NCBI RefSeq assembly: GCF_002858935.1
Contig: NZ_PJRT01000029.1
Span: 124,001-188,000, forward strand
Length of the DNA stretch: 64,000 nt
Source of the DNA: Pantoea endophytica
Lineage (GTDB): Bacteria; Pseudomonadota; Gammaproteobacteria; Enterobacterales; Enterobacteriaceae
Direction of reading: 5' to 3'
The notes under the pieces are model-generated. The model ran no database searches, was not told where the DNA came from, and worked only from the letters and a program-made list of their open reading frames with translations. Every line of letters starts with the position of its first letter. The first letter of the stretch is position 1. A program made the position numbers and the translations under genes. Below are positions 1 through 11,124 of the stretch, one piece after another.

Positions 1-811
1 ATTAATCTGGTTCATTAGTCCACAAATGTGAAGAATGTTAATATTAAACGCTGGTAAGGTGTGCCTGACGTGTAAATGCCTTCTTCAATCGACATCCGAG
101 ACTATTCAGAAATTTTTTAGTCAAAACTGGCTTAAAAAAACATTAGCGACCAGACGAAATAGTTAAATGAATCTTGTTGGATGGCGGAAAATTGTCTGGT
201 AATGATTAAGCACTGTTTGGCGTCACAAAATAGAGTTCATTCTCATACACTTTTTATTGGCAGGATTAAGCACCATCATCAGCTGCAACTCAGTGTAAAA
301 CACGCGTAAAATAGCATTTGCGCTGTATCTTTAACGTAAGTGTTTGAGATTCAGAACCTGGAGGGGTTAAAAAAAGAGCAGCATTATGGCAGGATGTGTG
401 CGAAAAGACTTTTGGTCAAAAATTGCGATGTTTTGAACAAAAACATTTCCATTTATAGCGTAAAAATGATTAAGTATAATTTATTATTTGATGCACTTTA
501 TCGCTTCGCATCTACATAACATGATGTTATTTCTTTTTAACCCGCAGGGACTTTGTGCGGGAGACATAGACAACTACGCAGCTTCCAGCACCTGTACGAC
601 TTACGTTTTCGGCCCAGAAGTTCTGCTGTCTATAATGACGACGCTGCTCTGATCTCAGAGTGGTGCGATCGTCGGCATCCGCCTGACAAATTTTTTTTCA
701 TGGCAGCTCCACACAGGGCTGTCATTAAGCACCATTGCCTCTTATCTCTTTGATAAGTCGGGTAATACACCAGGGTAGTAGTTTTAAAAAATCTTATAAG
801 TGAAGAAAAAC
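1..811. other. Long AT-rich region upstream of lrhA without a credible gene
   Basis: I see no supportable coding region here; the short open frames lack ribosome sites and family resemblance. The stretch is AT-rich, especially 400-540. A TATAAT hexamer sits at 475-480 but has no good -35 partner. A hairpin with arms CCCGCA (541-546) and TGCGGG (556-561) follows, and a T8 run lies near 690-699. If transcription of lrhA starts near 475-500, the mRNA would have a leader of about 300 nt. A long untranslated leader is known for E. coli lrhA, so this is plausible but not proven. Confidence 0.4.
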
Positions 812-1735
812 ATGACTAATGCAAATCGTCCGATACTGAATCTCGACCTCGATCTGCTGCGTACATTTGTTGCCGTTGCCGATCTGAACACTTTTGCAGC
901 AGCCGCTGCCGCCGTGTGCAGAACGCAGTCCGCAGTGAGCCAGCAGATGCAACGTCTGGAACAATTGGTAGGTAAAGAGCTGTTTGCCAGACATGGACGT
1001 AATAAATTGCTGACGGAGCATGGCATTCAACTGCTGGGTTACGCCAGGAAAATCCTTCGTTTTAATGACGAAGCTTGCACCTCTTTAATGTACAGCAACA
1101 TCCAGGGCGTTCTGACCATCGGCGCTTCAGATGATACCTCAGATACCATTCTGCCGTTCCTGCTTAACCGCGTAACGTCGGTCTATCCGAAGCTGGCCAT
1201 TGATGTGCGTGTTAAGCGCAACCCGTTCATGATGGAAATGCTTAATCAAGGTGAAGTCGATCTGGTTGTGACCACGTCCAGCCCAGGAAACTTTACTTAT
1301 CAGGTACTGCGTACTTCACCAACGTTGTGGTACTGCGCGGCAGATTATATCTTCCAGCGTGGAGAGGCCATTCCTTTGGTTCTGTTGGATGAGCCAAGCC
1401 CGTATCGTGATATGGCCATTGATCACCTCAACGAGGCTGGCATTCCGTGGCGCATCTCCTATGTTGCTTCAACGCTGGCTGCCGTCCGTGCAGCGGTTAA
1501 AGCCGGTTTGGGTGTGACAGCGCGTCCAGTTGAGATGATGAGTCCAGAACTGCGTGTGATGGGCGCGGCAGAAGGTTTGCCAGTATTGCCTGATACCCAG
1601 TATCTGCTGTGCCGTAATCCAGACAGCGATAACGAACTGGCGCTGGCGATCTTCAATGCCATGCAGTCCACCAACGATCCTTATAATCTGAGTGCTAATC
1701 CAGACGGTACCTTGTTGCTGGATGACGAAGAGTAA
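812..1735 (+). CDS. lrhA: LysR-type transcriptional regulator LrhA
   Basis: LrhA is a LysR-family DNA-binding regulator that in E. coli represses flhDC (motility) and influences RpoS and fimbriae. The protein has an N-terminal winged helix-turn-helix (about residues 10-70, including [17 protein letters not shown]) and a C-terminal effector-binding domain. It matches E. coli LrhA almost exactly through the first 110 residues and diverges at the C-terminus. I chose ATG 812 because MTNANRPI aligns with the E. coli N-terminus; a GTG four codons upstream (800) is in frame and possible. It lies directly upstream of nuoA on the same strand, as in E. coli, but is separated from it by a strong terminator, so it is a single-gene unit. 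Confidence 0.95.
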   Translation: MTNANRPILNLDLDLLRTFVAVADLNTFAAAAAAVCRTQSAVSQQMQRLEQLVGKELFARHGRNKLLTEHGIQLLGYARKILRFNDEACTSLMYSNIQGVLTIGASDDTSDTILPFLLNRVTSVYPKLAIDVRVKRNPFMMEMLNQGEVDLVVTTSSPGNFTYQVLRTSPTLWYCAADYIFQRGEAIPLVLLDEPSPYRDMAIDHLNEAGIPWRISYVASTLAAVRAAVKAGLGVTARPVEMMSPELRVMGAAEGLPVLPDTQYLLCRNPDSDNELALAIFNAMQSTNDPYNLSANPDGTLLLDDEE

Positions 1736-1800
1736 GGATTGCAGTTACTGGTAATTCCTCGCAAATGGAATATCGGTTAATTGTTAAAACCTATATAAAT

Positions 1801-1838
1801 GAGCCTTAGTTGGGTAATTACCCGCTAAGGCTTTTTTT
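1801..1838 (+). terminator. Rho-independent terminator of lrhA
   Basis: Arms AGCCTTAG (1802-1809) and CTAAGGCT (1825-1832) enclose a further palindrome, GGGTAATTACCC. The stem is followed by seven T (1832-1838). It sits 66 nt after the lrhA stop and separates lrhA from nuo transcription. Confidence 0.9.
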
Positions 1839-2395
1839 ATGCTGTTTAACGCGTCATTTTTGAAGCGATTTCACAAACAAGATTTTACTCGACATCTTAA
1901 AAATGAAATGTGTTCCATTTTTGCACCACATGGAATGATTTTATCAATTCGTGCCAACTTTCCCAGGTCATTTGCCCGTCCAATCCGCTGTTTTTTGCAG
2001 CATAAAACCCAGTTATGTGCTTTAGATCAAAAAAATACCCCTGATAAGGGGGGGGAATCTCGGGCGAGACCTGTCAAAATATGATTGTTAAATGCACGAT
2101 CCACGCATGTGAATACCCGCTACACTAAAATTAACCTCACAAACTGAAGCGATTTAGCTGGCGCTCAGAGGGTTGAATGTTAATAATATGATGCAGCTGT
2201 AAAATAATGTTTGGATACTTTTGTCAAAGTTGACAAAAGGTTATAGAAAGGAGTAAAAACCCCTATAAAATTGCTGCTTTATTGCTAATGACAGCAAAAT
2301 TTATAAGGTTTTTTATCCTTCCCTTGAATCGATGTGGTGTGTTTGCTGCAACAGCGCAGGATGCCATCACCACTTTTGATGAGTAAGCAAAGAGT
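1839..2395 (+). promoter_or_regulatory. nuo operon control region (gene-free)
   Basis: This 557-nt gap holds no convincing gene; the 81-codon frame at 1839-2084 has no ribosome site or family resemblance. It must contain the nuo promoters, which in E. coli are controlled by ArcA, NarL, FNR, Fis and IHF. Visible signals are an interrupted palindrome TTGTCAA-AG-TTGACAA at 2221-2236, a TATAAA at 2264-2269, and a run of eight G at 2048-2055 that pairs partly with CCCC at 2038-2041. Read on the minus strand, that short stem is followed by seven T, so it might stop antisense transcription. I cannot place the transcription start with confidence. Confidence 0.55.
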
Positions 2396-2839
2396 ATGTC
2401 GACAACTACAGAAGTGATCGCTCATCACTGGGCATTTATTGTTTTTATCGTTATCGCATTCGGCCTGTGTGCCTTTATGTTGACCGGTGGCTGGTTGTTA
2501 GGTGGTCGTGCGCGTGCGCGACACAAGGACACCCCGTTCGAATCGGGTATTGAGTCGGTCGGTGACACTCATATTCGCCTCTCTGCAAAATTCTATCTGG
2601 TTGCGATGTTTTTCGTCATATTCGACGTCGAAGCCCTCTATTTATACGCATGGTCGACTTCCATTCGCGAAAGCGGTTGGGTCGGCTTTGTCGAAGCCGC
2701 AATTTTCATTTTGGTGCTCTTGGCAGGCCTGGTTTATCTGGTGCGCATCGGTGCGCTGGATTGGGCTCCTGCGCGTCGTCGCGTAGTGGTCAAATCTGTC
2801 CCGGTCAGTCACAGCCACACCAACCCTCATAAGCAGTAA
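2396..2839 (+). CDS. nuoA: NADH:quinone oxidoreductase subunit A
   Basis: Membrane subunit of respiratory complex I (NDH-1), located at the junction between the peripheral and membrane arms near the quinone site. It is 147 residues, the E. coli length. Three transmembrane segments are visible (about 14-38, 66-88 and 97-118). The conserved loop between the first and second contains PFESG, and the second helix carries [15 protein letters not shown] with the conserved Asp/Glu pair. It is the first gene of nuoA-N; nuoB starts 15 nt after its stop. The ATG gives an N-terminus matching E. coli ([12 protein letters not shown]). Confidence 0.97.
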   Translation: MSTTTEVIAHHWAFIVFIVIAFGLCAFMLTGGWLLGGRARARHKDTPFESGIESVGDTHIRLSAKFYLVAMFFVIFDVEALYLYAWSTSIRESGWVGFVEAAIFILVLLAGLVYLVRIGALDWAPARRRVVVKSVPVSHSHTNPHKQ

Positions 2840-2854
2840 AAGCGAGGCAATAAG

Positions 2855-3535
2855 ATGGACTACACGCTGACACGCGTAGACCCGAACGGGGGCGGCGATA
2901 ACGATCGTTATCCTCTACAGAAACAGGAAACGGTTACCGATCCGCTGGAGCAACACGTTCACCGTAGCGTCTACATGGGCAAGCTCGAGCACGCCCTGCA
3001 TGACATGGTGAACTGGGGTCGTAAAAACTCACTCTGGCCGTATAACTTCGGCCTTTCCTGTTGCTACGTGGAAATGACCACATCCTTCACCGCAGTGCAT
3101 GACGTGGCACGTTTTGGCGCCGAAGTTATGCGCGCCTCGCCACGTCAGGCTGACTTCATGGTGATCGCCGGTACGCCATTTACCAAAATGGCGCCGGTTA
3201 TTCAGCGTTTATATGACCAAATGCTAGAGCCGAAATGGGTGATTTCCATGGGCGCATGCGCTAACTCGGGTGGCATGTATGACATCTACTCGGTGGTGCA
3301 GGGTGTGGATAAATTCCTGCCGGTTGACGTGTACATTCCTGGCTGCCCGCCACGTCCAGAAGCGTATATGCAGGCATTGCTGCTGCTGCGCGAGTCGATT
3401 GGCAAAGAGCGTCGTCCACTGTCTTGGGTGGTCGGTGATCAGGGTGTTTATCGCGCCAATATGCAGCCAGAGCGTGAAAGAAAGCGTGGCGAGCGTATTG
3501 CCGTCACCAACCTGAGATCGCCAGACGAAGTTTAA
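2855..3535 (+). CDS. nuoB: NADH:quinone oxidoreductase subunit B
   Basis: Peripheral-arm subunit that holds the terminal 4Fe-4S cluster N2, which passes electrons to ubiquinone. The cluster ligands are visible: adjacent cysteines C69-C70 in GLSCCYVEM, a third in MGACANSGG and a fourth in PGCPPRPEA. The protein is 226 residues against about 220 in E. coli, with the extra length in a variable glycine-rich N-terminus (about residues 9-20). It follows nuoA by 15 nt. A 116-nt gap containing small hairpins separates it from nuoC. Confidence 0.97.
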   Translation: MDYTLTRVDPNGGGDNDRYPLQKQETVTDPLEQHVHRSVYMGKLEHALHDMVNWGRKNSLWPYNFGLSCCYVEMTTSFTAVHDVARFGAEVMRASPRQADFMVIAGTPFTKMAPVIQRLYDQMLEPKWVISMGACANSGGMYDIYSVVQGVDKFLPVDVYIPGCPPRPEAYMQALLLLRESIGKERRPLSWVVGDQGVYRANMQPERERKRGERIAVTNLRSPDEV

Positions 3536-3651
3536 GCTTCCCGTACACGGATGGAGCCACGGCCACAGCAAAACATCACAATTTAATGTGCGCCGCCATC
3601 CTGACGCCTTCTTTTGAGCGCCTGATTACAGGCCGGAATGGTGAGTAACGT
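3536..3651 (+). other. nuoB-nuoC intercistronic hairpin region
   Basis: Largest gap inside the nuo operon (116 nt). It starts with the motif CCGTACACGG (3541-3550), which recurs just after the nuoF stop at 7320-7329. Near the nuoC start there is a perfect 5-bp stem with an ATTA loop (GCCTG 3620-3624, CAGGC 3629-3633). No terminator-like T run follows, so mRNA processing or translation control is more likely than transcript termination. Confidence 0.45.
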
Positions 3652-5451
3652 ATGACTGATTTAACCACGCAAGATCTCGCTCAGCCTTCATGGCAAACCC
3701 GCGATCACCTGGATGACCCAGTGGTCGGCGAGCTGCGTAACCGTTTTGGGCCGGATGCCTTTACCGTTCAGGCTACCCGCACCGGGATTCCGGTAGTCTG
3801 GGTAAAGCGTGAACAGCTATTAGAAATCGTTGAATTCCTGCGCAAGCTGCCAAAGCCCTATGTCATGCTGTATGACTTACACGGTTTTGATGAGCGTTTA
3901 CGCACTAACCGCGCCGGTTTGCCCGCCGCGGATTTTTCCGTTTTCTATCACCTGCTTTCCATTGAACGCAACCGCGACATCATGCTCAAGGTCGCTTTAT
4001 CTGAAAACGATCTGAATGTGCCAACCATCACCAAAATTTTCGCTAACGCCAACTGGTATGAGCGCGAAACCTGGGAGATGTTTGGCATCACTTTCAATGG
4101 TCACCCGCACCTGACGCGCATCATGATGCCGCAGACGTGGGAAGGCCATCCACTGCGTAAAGATTATCCGGCGCGCGCTACCGAGTTCGATCCCTTCGAG
4201 CTGACCAGGCAGAAAGAAGATCTGGAGATGGAGGCGCTGACCTTCAAGCCTGAAGATTGGGGCATGAAGCGCAGCACCACCAATGAGGACTTCATGTTCC
4301 TCAACCTCGGTCCGAACCACCCCTCTGCGCACGGTGCTTTCCGCATCATTCTGCAGTTAGATGGTGAAGAAATCGTCGATTGCGTTCCCGATGTCGGCTA
4401 CCACCATCGTGGCGCGGAGAAGATGGGCGAGCGCCAATCCTGGCACAGCTACATTCCGTACACCGACCGTATCGAGTACCTCGGCGGCTGCGTGAACGAA
4501 ATGCCTTACGTGCTGGCGGTGGAAAAACTGGCGGGCATTACCGTGCCGGATCGCGTCAATGTGATCCGCGTGATGCTGTCTGAACTGTTCCGCATCAACA
4601 GCCATCTGCTCTATATCTCCACCTTTATTCAGGACGTCGGCGCGATGACGCCGGTGTTCTTCGCCTTTACCGATCGTCAGAAAATCTATGATGTGGTGGA
4701 AGCGATTACCGGTTTCCGTATGCACCCGGCGTGGTTCCGCATCGGCGGCGTCGCGCATGACCTGCCGAAAGGCTGGGAACGTCTGCTGCGCGACTTCCTC
4801 GACTGGATGCCGAAGCGTCTGAAAGAGTACGACAAAGCCGCACTGCGCAATACCGTGTTGATGGGCCGTTCGCAAGGTGTTGCGGCGTACAACATGGACG
4901 AAGCACTGGCGTGGGGCACCACCGGCGCAGGTCTGCGCGCCACTGGTTTAGATTTTGACGTGCGCAAATGGCGTCCATATTCAGGTTACGAAAACTTCGA
5001 TTTCGAAATTCCGGTTGGCGCTGGCATCAGTGATGCGTATACCCGCGTGCAGCTGAAAATGGAAGAGATGTGGCAGTCACTGCGCATTCTGGAACAGTGC
5101 CTGAACAACATGCCTGAAGGCCCGTTCAAAGCGGACCATCCGCTGACAACGCCGCCGCCGAAAGAGCGCACGCTGCAGCACATTGAAACCCTGATCACTC
5201 ACTTCCTGCAGGTTTCGTGGGGCCCAATCATGCCAGCCAACGAATCCTTCCAGATGATTGAGGCGACCAAAGGGATCAACAGTTACTACCTGACCAGCGA
5301 TGGCAGCACCATGAGCTATCGCACCCGCGTGCGTACGCCGAGCTTCCCGCATCTGCAGCAGATCCCATCGGTGATCCGCGGCAGCCTGGTATCCGACTTG
5401 ATCGTTTACCTCGGTAGTATCGATTTTGTTATGTCAGACGTGGACCGCTAA
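3652..5451 (+). CDS. nuoC: NADH:quinone oxidoreductase fused subunit C/D
   Basis: Fusion of the 30-kDa (NuoC) and 49-kDa (NuoD) subunits, the arrangement typical of Enterobacterales. The NuoC part spans about residues 1-190 (signature [18 protein letters not shown] and HPLRKDYP). The NuoD part starts around residue 205 ([28 protein letters not shown]) and forms much of the quinone-binding cavity together with NuoB. The 599 residues match the E. coli fusion. The C-terminus ends in the conserved [12 protein letters not shown]. nuoE begins 2 nt after its stop, indicating translational coupling. Confidence 0.97.
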   Translation: MTDLTTQDLAQPSWQTRDHLDDPVVGELRNRFGPDAFTVQATRTGIPVVWVKREQLLEIVEFLRKLPKPYVMLYDLHGFDERLRTNRAGLPAADFSVFYHLLSIERNRDIMLKVALSENDLNVPTITKIFANANWYERETWEMFGITFNGHPHLTRIMMPQTWEGHPLRKDYPARATEFDPFELTRQKEDLEMEALTFKPEDWGMKRSTTNEDFMFLNLGPNHPSAHGAFRIILQLDGEEIVDCVPDVGYHHRGAEKMGERQSWHSYIPYTDRIEYLGGCVNEMPYVLAVEKLAGITVPDRVNVIRVMLSELFRINSHLLYISTFIQDVGAMTPVFFAFTDRQKIYDVVEAITGFRMHPAWFRIGGVAHDLPKGWERLLRDFLDWMPKRLKEYDKAALRNTVLMGRSQGVAAYNMDEALAWGTTGAGLRATGLDFDVRKWRPYSGYENFDFEIPVGAGISDAYTRVQLKMEEMWQSLRILEQCLNNMPEGPFKADHPLTTPPPKERTLQHIETLITHFLQVSWGPIMPANESFQMIEATKGINSYYLTSDGSTMSYRTRVRTPSFPHLQQIPSVIRGSLVSDLIVYLGSIDFVMSDVDR

Positions 5452-5453
5452 TT

Positions 5454-5969
5454 ATGCACGATCAAAAAATTGCTATTCACACCATCGACCCTACTGAGGT
5501 CTTCGTGCTGAGCGAGGCCGAGCACCACGCTATCGAGCACGAGAAACACCATTACGAAGATGCACGCGCCGCTTCGATCGAAGCGTTGAAGATCGTGCAG
5601 AAACAGCGTGGCTGGGTGCCGGACGGCGCGATTAACGCCATCGCAGATGTTCTAGGGATTCCAGCCAGTGATGTTGAAGGCGTAGCGACTTTCTATAGCC
5701 AAATCTACCGTACGCCGGTTGGCCGTCACGTTATTCGCTACTGTGACAGCGTGGTGTGCCACATCACGGGTTATCAGGGGATTCAGGATGCGCTGGAGCA
5801 AAATCTGAACATCAAGCCGGGCCAGACTACGGCGGATGGACGCTTTACGCTGCTGCCAACTTGCTGCCTGGGTAACTGCGATAAAGGGCCAACCATGATG
5901 GTGGATGAAGATACCCACGTTCATCTGACGCCTGAAGGCATCGCCAACTTGCTGGAGCAGTATCAATGA
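5454..5969 (+). CDS. nuoE: NADH:quinone oxidoreductase subunit E
   Basis: 24-kDa-type subunit of the NADH dehydrogenase module, carrying the 2Fe-2S cluster N1a. Ligand pattern visible: CDSVVC (Cx4C) and, about 35 residues later, CCLGNC (Cx3C). A thioredoxin-like fold is expected. The protein is 171 residues, slightly longer than the roughly 166 of E. coli because of the N-terminal extension. It overlaps nuoF by 4 nt (ATGA), so NuoE and NuoF, which bind each other directly, are translationally coupled. Confidence 0.97.
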   Translation: MHDQKIAIHTIDPTEVFVLSEAEHHAIEHEKHHYEDARAASIEALKIVQKQRGWVPDGAINAIADVLGIPASDVEGVATFYSQIYRTPVGRHVIRYCDSVVCHITGYQGIQDALEQNLNIKPGQTTADGRFTLLPTCCLGNCDKGPTMMVDEDTHVHLTPEGIANLLEQYQ

Positions 5970-7312
5970 CCATTAAACAGATCATTCGTACTGCCGAAAC
6001 GCATCCACTGACCTGGCGTCTCCGTGACGACAAGCAGCCGATCTGGATCGATGAATATCGCAGTAAAAACGGTTATGTCGGCGCAGAAAAAGCGTTGAAA
6101 GATTTCAGCCAGGACGAAATCGTCGCGGCGGTAAAAGACTCCGGCCTGAAAGGCCGCGGTGGTGCAGGCTTTAACACCGGCCTGAAGTGGAGCCTGATGC
6201 CGAAAGACGAATCCATGAACATCCGTTACCTGCTGTGTAATGCCGATGAAATGGAGCCGGGCACTTACAAAGACCGCTTGCTGATGGAGCAACTGCCGCA
6301 CCAGCTGGTGGAAGGCATGCTGATCAGTGCGTTCGCGCTGAAAGCCTATCGTGGCTATATCTTCTTACGTGGTGAGTACATCGAAGCGGCCGTTAATCTG
6401 CGTCGCGCGATTGCTGAAGCCACCGAAGCGGGCTATCTCGGCAAAAATATTCTTGGTACTGGTTTTGATTTCGAGCTGATCGTCCACACCGGCGCAGGTC
6501 GTTATATCTGCGGTGAAGAAACAGCGCTGATCAACTCGCTGGAAGGACGTCGTGCGAACCCGCGTTCTAAGCCGCCATTCCCGGCCAGTGCCGGCGTGTG
6601 GGGCAAGCCGACCTGCGTGAACAACGTGGAAACGCTGTCGAACGTGCCTGCCATCTTCCTTAACGGCGTTGACTGGTACAAAAACATCTCTACCAGCGAA
6701 GACACCGGCACCAAAATGATGGGCTTCTCCGGTCGCGTGAAAAATCCTGGCGTCTGGGAATTGCCGTTCGGCACCACCGCACGTGAAATCCTTGAGGATT
6801 ACGCCGGTGGCATGCGTGATGGCCTGAAATTCAAAGCCTGGCAGCCAGGCGGTGCAGGAACTGACTTCCTCACCGATCAGCACCTCGATCTGCCGATGGA
6901 ATTTGCCAGTATTGGTAAAGCTGGCAGCCGTTTAGGTACTGCGCTGGCGATGGCGGTCGATCACGAAATCAACATGGTTTCACTGGTGCGTAACCTGGAA
7001 GAATTCTTTGCGCGCGAATCCTGTGGTTGGTGTACGCCGTGCCGTGATGGATTGCCATGGAGCGTGAAGATCCTGCGAGCGCTGGAGCAGAAGAAAGGTC
7101 AGCCGGGTGATATTGAAACCCTGCAGCAACTCTGCCGCCAGCTTGGCCCAGGTAAAACCTTCTGTGCCCACGCACCGGGCGCCGTCGAGCCATTGCAGAG
7201 CGCGATTAAATATTTCCGTGAAGAGTTTGAAGCTGGCATTGCGCCGCAGGTGTTTGGCAATACCCGAGCCATCGGCGGTATTCAGCCCAACCTGCTGAAA
7301 GCGCGCTGGTAA
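5966..7312 (+). CDS. nuoF: NADH:quinone oxidoreductase subunit F
   Basis: 51-kDa-type subunit that binds NADH and FMN and holds 4Fe-4S cluster N3; it is where electrons enter complex I. Visible motifs are the glycine-rich FMN/NADH segment [13 protein letters not shown], the [12 protein letters not shown] stretch, and the N3 ligands [12 protein letters not shown] with a distal Cys in FCAHAPGA. It is 448 residues against about 445 in E. coli. It overlaps nuoE by 4 nt and is followed by a 103-nt gap before nuoG. Confidence 0.97.
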   Translation: MTIKQIIRTAETHPLTWRLRDDKQPIWIDEYRSKNGYVGAEKALKDFSQDEIVAAVKDSGLKGRGGAGFNTGLKWSLMPKDESMNIRYLLCNADEMEPGTYKDRLLMEQLPHQLVEGMLISAFALKAYRGYIFLRGEYIEAAVNLRRAIAEATEAGYLGKNILGTGFDFELIVHTGAGRYICGEETALINSLEGRRANPRSKPPFPASAGVWGKPTCVNNVETLSNVPAIFLNGVDWYKNISTSEDTGTKMMGFSGRVKNPGVWELPFGTTAREILEDYAGGMRDGLKFKAWQPGGAGTDFLTDQHLDLPMEFASIGKAGSRLGTALAMAVDHEINMVSLVRNLEEFFARESCGWCTPCRDGLPWSVKILRALEQKKGQPGDIETLQQLCRQLGPGKTFCAHAPGAVEPLQSAIKYFREEFEAGIAPQVFGNTRAIGGIQPNLLKARW

Positions 7313-7415
7313 TCAGCCGCCGTACACGGAATTCACCTCATGCCGACATGGCGTGGGGAAAGAATTAGATGTTTAACGCTCGTCTTAGGGCGAGCCTTAC
7401 GGAAGCATGTTCACT
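7313..7415 (+). other. nuoF-nuoG intercistronic hairpin region
   Basis: This 103-nt gap carries CCGTACACGG at 7320-7329, the same decamer as after nuoB. It also has a 5-bp stem GCTCG/CGAGC near 7379-7396, just upstream of the nuoG ribosome site GGAAG at 7401-7405. No T run follows the stems, so termination is unlikely. Confidence 0.4.
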
Positions 7416-10139
7416 ATGGCTACAATCCATGTAGACGGTAAAGAATATGATGTGAACGGAGCGGACAACCTGCTACAGGCGTGTCTCTCTCTGGGCCTTG
7501 ATATTCCTTATTTTTGCTGGCATCCGGCGCTGGGAAGCGTAGGGGCCTGCCGCCAGTGCGCGGTGAAGCAATTCCAGAATGCCGAAGATACCCGCGGTCG
7601 CCTTGTCATGTCCTGCATGACACCAGCGTCGGACGGCACCTTTATCTCCATCGACGATGGCGAAGCGAAAGAGTTTCGTGAAAGCGTGGTGGAATGGCTG
7701 ATGACCAACCATCCGCACGACTGCCCGGTGTGCGAAGAGGGCGGTAACTGCCATCTGCAGGATATGACGGTAATGACCGGACACAGTTTCCGTCGTTATC
7801 GCTTCACTAAACGTACCCACCAGAATCAGGATCTCGGCCCGTTCATTTCGCATGAAATGAACCGCTGTATCGCCTGCTATCGCTGCGTGCGTTACTACAA
7901 AGATTATGCCGACGGCAAAGATCTTGGCGTTTATGGTGCTCACGACAACGTCTACTTTGGTCGTCCGGAAGATGGCACGCTGGAAAGCGAATTCTCCGGT
8001 AACCTGGTGGAAATCTGTCCGACCGGCGTATTCACCGATAAAACACACTCCGAACGCTATAACCGTAAATGGGATATGCAGTTCGCACCAAGCATCTGTC
8101 AGCAGTGCAGCGTGGGTTGTAACACCAGCCCGGGCGAGCGCTATGGCGAATTGCGTCGTATCGAAAACCGCTATAACGGCACCGTAAACCACTATTTCCT
8201 GTGCGATCGTGGTCGTTTCGGTTACGGCTACGTCAACCGCAAAGATCGTCCACGTCATCCGGTACAGCAACGCGGCAACGATTGGGTCAGCCTGAATGCT
8301 GAACAAGCGGTGAATGCGGCGGCGGATGTGTTGCGTCGGGCGAAAAAAGTCATTGGTATCGGTTCTCCGCGCGCCAGCATTGAAAGCAACTTCGCGTTGC
8401 GTGAGCTGGTTGGCGCAGAAAACTTCTCAACCGGTATGCCAGCCGGTGAGCAGGCTCGCGTTGAGCTGATGCTGAAAGTCCTGCAGGACGGCGGCATCTA
8501 CACGCCATCACTGCGCGAAATTGAGAGCTACGATGCGGTGCTGGTGCTGGGTGAAGATTTGACTCAGGTTGGCGCGCGCGTGGCGTTGTCTGTACGTCAG
8601 GCAGTAAAAGGTAAAGCGCGTGAGATGGCTGCGGCACAGAAAGTGGCTGACTGGCAGATCGCGGCAATCCTTAACATCGGTCAGCATGCCAAACATCCGC
8701 TGTTCGTAACCAATGTCGACGAAACCCGCCTGGATGATATCGCTGCGTGGAGCTATCGCGCACCGGTGGAAGATCAGGCGCGTCTCGGCTTCGCGATTGC
8801 CAATGCGCTGGATGAAAGCGCGCCGGCAGTCAGCGGCTTCGACAGCAAACTGAACGGCAAAGTTGATGTGGTGGTTCAGGCGCTGGCAGGTGCGAAAAAA
8901 CCGCTGATTATCTCCGGTACCCATTCCGGTAGCATCGCGATGATTGAAGCTGCTGCTAACGTGGCAAAAGCCCTGAAAGCGCGCGGTGCCGATGTCGGTA
9001 TTACCTTCCTCGCGGGTGCGGCGAACAGCTTTGGCCTCGGCCTGATGGGCGGTCAATCGCTGGACAACGCGCTGGAGCAGCTGAGCAAAGGCGAAGCCGA
9101 TGCGCTGGTGGTGCTGGAAAACGATCTCTATCGTCATGCGCCGAAAGCCAACGTGGATGCGGCGCTCGATACCACCGCTAACGTGATTGTGGTCGATCAT
9201 CAACGTACCGCAACGCTGGAAAAAGCCGGTTTGGTACTTTCAACCGCCAGCTTTGCGGAGAGCGATGGCACATCAATCAACCACGAAGGCCGCGCGCAGC
9301 GCTTCTTCCAGGTTTACGATCCCGCTTATTACGATGACAGCGTAGTGATGCTGGAGAGCTGGCGCTGGTTGCGTTCTCTGCACAGCGCCGTTGAGAGCCG
9401 TCACATCGACTGGACTCAACTGGATCACGTGATTGATGCCACCGTTGCGGCGCTGCCACAGCTGAAAGGCATCAAGGATGCTGCGCCAGACGCCAGCTTC
9501 CGTATCCGCGGTCAAAAACTGGCACGTTCACCGCACCGCAACAGTGGCCGTACAGCGATGCGCGCCAATATCAGCGTGCATGAACCGCGTCAGCCGCAAG
9601 ATAAAGACACCATGTTTGCCTTCTCGATGGAAGGTAACAACCAGCCCAGCGCACCGCGTTCGCAGATTCCATTTGCCTGGGCGCCGGGCTGGAACTCACC
9701 GCAGGCATGGAACAAGTTCCAAGCTGAAGTGGGCGGCAAACTGCGTCATGGCGATCCGGGCGTGCGTCTGTTTGAAGCCAGCGATCGTTCATTGCCGTGG
9801 TTTACCGCGATTCCTGAAAGCTTCGTTGAAGGCAGCCAGTGGCGCGTCGCACCTTACTACCAGCTGTTTGGTAGCGAGGAGATGACACAGCGTTCAACCA
9901 CCTTCCAGAAACGCATGTCCCCGGCCACGCTGGTGATTAACCCGGCTGATGCTGAGAAACTGGGTGTTAATAGCGGTGCTTCCGTTGAGCTGGTATGTGC
10001 AGGTGAAACACTGCGCTTGCCGGTACGTTTCTCTGCGTCGCTGCAAGCAGGGCAGGTTGGTTTACCGCTCGGTATGCCGGGCGTGCCGCCGTTCCTCTCA
10101 GGTGCGCAAATTGACAAACTGCAGGAGGCCGCGCAATGA
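7416..10139 (+). CDS. nuoG: NADH:quinone oxidoreductase subunit G
   Basis: Largest peripheral subunit (907 residues). It carries a ferredoxin-like 2Fe-2S cluster (N1b) and several 4Fe-4S clusters, and has a molybdopterin-oxidoreductase-like C-terminal body that no longer binds cofactor. Visible ligands: [36 protein letters not shown], and CQQCSVGC with a distal Cys in FLCDRG, the extra cluster N7 found in E. coli. I chose ATG 7416 ([11 protein letters not shown]): its spacing of 10 nt from GGAAG is better than that of the in-frame ATG at 7407, which lies 1 nt from it. It overlaps nuoH by 4 nt. Confidence 0.95.
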   Translation: MATIHVDGKEYDVNGADNLLQACLSLGLDIPYFCWHPALGSVGACRQCAVKQFQNAEDTRGRLVMSCMTPASDGTFISIDDGEAKEFRESVVEWLMTNHPHDCPVCEEGGNCHLQDMTVMTGHSFRRYRFTKRTHQNQDLGPFISHEMNRCIACYRCVRYYKDYADGKDLGVYGAHDNVYFGRPEDGTLESEFSGNLVEICPTGVFTDKTHSERYNRKWDMQFAPSICQQCSVGCNTSPGERYGELRRIENRYNGTVNHYFLCDRGRFGYGYVNRKDRPRHPVQQRGNDWVSLNAEQAVNAAADVLRRAKKVIGIGSPRASIESNFALRELVGAENFSTGMPAGEQARVELMLKVLQDGGIYTPSLREIESYDAVLVLGEDLTQVGARVALSVRQAVKGKAREMAAAQKVADWQIAAILNIGQHAKHPLFVTNVDETRLDDIAAWSYRAPVEDQARLGFAIANALDESAPAVSGFDSKLNGKVDVVVQALAGAKKPLIISGTHSGSIAMIEAAANVAKALKARGADVGITFLAGAANSFGLGLMGGQSLDNALEQLSKGEADALVVLENDLYRHAPKANVDAALDTTANVIVVDHQRTATLEKAGLVLSTASFAESDGTSINHEGRAQRFFQVYDPAYYDDSVVMLESWRWLRSLHSAVESRHIDWTQLDHVIDATVAALPQLKGIKDAAPDASFRIRGQKLARSPHRNSGRTAMRANISVHEPRQPQDKDTMFAFSMEGNNQPSAPRSQIPFAWAPGWNSPQAWNKFQAEVGGKLRHGDPGVRLFEASDRSLPWFTAIPESFVEGSQWRVAPYYQLFGSEEMTQRSTTFQKRMSPATLVINPADAEKLGVNSGASVELVCAGETLRLPVRFSASLQAGQVGLPLGMPGVPPFLSGAQIDKLQEAAQ

Positions 10140-11113
10140 GTTGGCTGACACCGGACGTTATTGAAATCCTGATCAACATCGGCAAAGCGCTGGTCATCTT
10201 ATTGGTGGTTGTCGGTTGCGGCGCTTTCATGAGTTTCGCCGAGCGTCGTCTGCTCGGCCTGTGGCAGAACCGTTATGGACCAAACCGTGTTGGCTGGGGC
10301 GGCTCGCTGCAGCTGGCTGCTGACATGATCAAAATGTTCTTTAAAGAGGACTGGGTTCCGCCGTTTACCGACCGCTTCATCTTTACGCTGGCACCGGTTA
10401 TCGCCTTCGTATCGCTGCTGCTGGCTTTCGCCATTGTGCCAGTTTCGCCGACCTGGATGGTCACCGACCTGAACATCGGTCTGCTGTTCTTCCTGATGAT
10501 GGCGGGTCTGGCGGTGTATGCAGTGCTGTTCGCTGGCTGGTCGAGTAACAACAAATACTCACTGTTGGGTGCGATGCGTGCATCGGCGCAGACGCTGAGC
10601 TACGAAGTGTTCCTTGGTCTTTCACTGATGGGCGTGGTGGCGCAAGCCGGCTCGTTCAATATGAATGCCATTGTCGAAAGCCAGGCGCATCTGTGGAACA
10701 TCATTCCTCAGTTCTTCGGCTTCCTTACCTTCTGCATCGCGGGCGTAGCGGTATGTCACCGTCATCCGTTTGACCAACCAGAAGCGGAGCAGGAACTGGC
10801 GGACGGTTACCACATCGAATACGCCGGTATGAAGTTCGGCCTGTTCTTCGTCGGTGAATACGTGGCGATCACCACCGTTTCAGCGCTGATCGTGACGCTG
10901 TTCTTTGGTGGCTGGCACGGCCCGTTCCTGCCGCCATTCATCTGGTTCGCTCTGAAAACAGCGTTCTTTATGGTGATGTTTATCCTGATTCGTGCTGCGC
11001 TGCCGCGTCCACGCTATGACCAGGTGCTGTCGTTCGGCTGGAAAGTGTGTCTGCCGTTGACGCTGTTGAACCTGCTGGCGACCGCCGCAGTGATTCTGTA
11101 CACCGCGCAGTAA
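10136..11113 (+). CDS. nuoH: NADH:quinone oxidoreductase subunit H
   Basis: Membrane subunit that forms the mouth and lining of the quinone chamber and links the peripheral and membrane arms. It is 325 residues, exactly the E. coli length, with about eight transmembrane helices. Conserved loops are visible: [20 protein letters not shown] after the first helix and [22 protein letters not shown], which carries the acidic residues proposed to couple quinone chemistry to proton movement. It starts inside the end of nuoG (4-nt overlap) and is followed by nuoI after 11 nt. Confidence 0.97.
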   Translation: MSWLTPDVIEILINIGKALVILLVVVGCGAFMSFAERRLLGLWQNRYGPNRVGWGGSLQLAADMIKMFFKEDWVPPFTDRFIFTLAPVIAFVSLLLAFAIVPVSPTWMVTDLNIGLLFFLMMAGLAVYAVLFAGWSSNNKYSLLGAMRASAQTLSYEVFLGLSLMGVVAQAGSFNMNAIVESQAHLWNIIPQFFGFLTFCIAGVAVCHRHPFDQPEAEQELADGYHIEYAGMKFGLFFVGEYVAITTVSALIVTLFFGGWHGPFLPPFIWFALKTAFFMVMFILIRAALPRPRYDQVLSFGWKVCLPLTLLNLLATAAVILYTAQ

Positions 11114-11124
11114 GGGACATTGAG

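Noticed and set aside
2048..2055. Run of eight G as a phase-variation tract
   Set aside because: It is far from any start codon and from the probable nuo promoter, and a housekeeping operon is an unlikely target; one window cannot show length variation.
1839..2084. 81-codon frame between lrhA and nuoA
   Set aside because: Begins within the T run of the lrhA terminator, has no ribosome site and no family resemblance.
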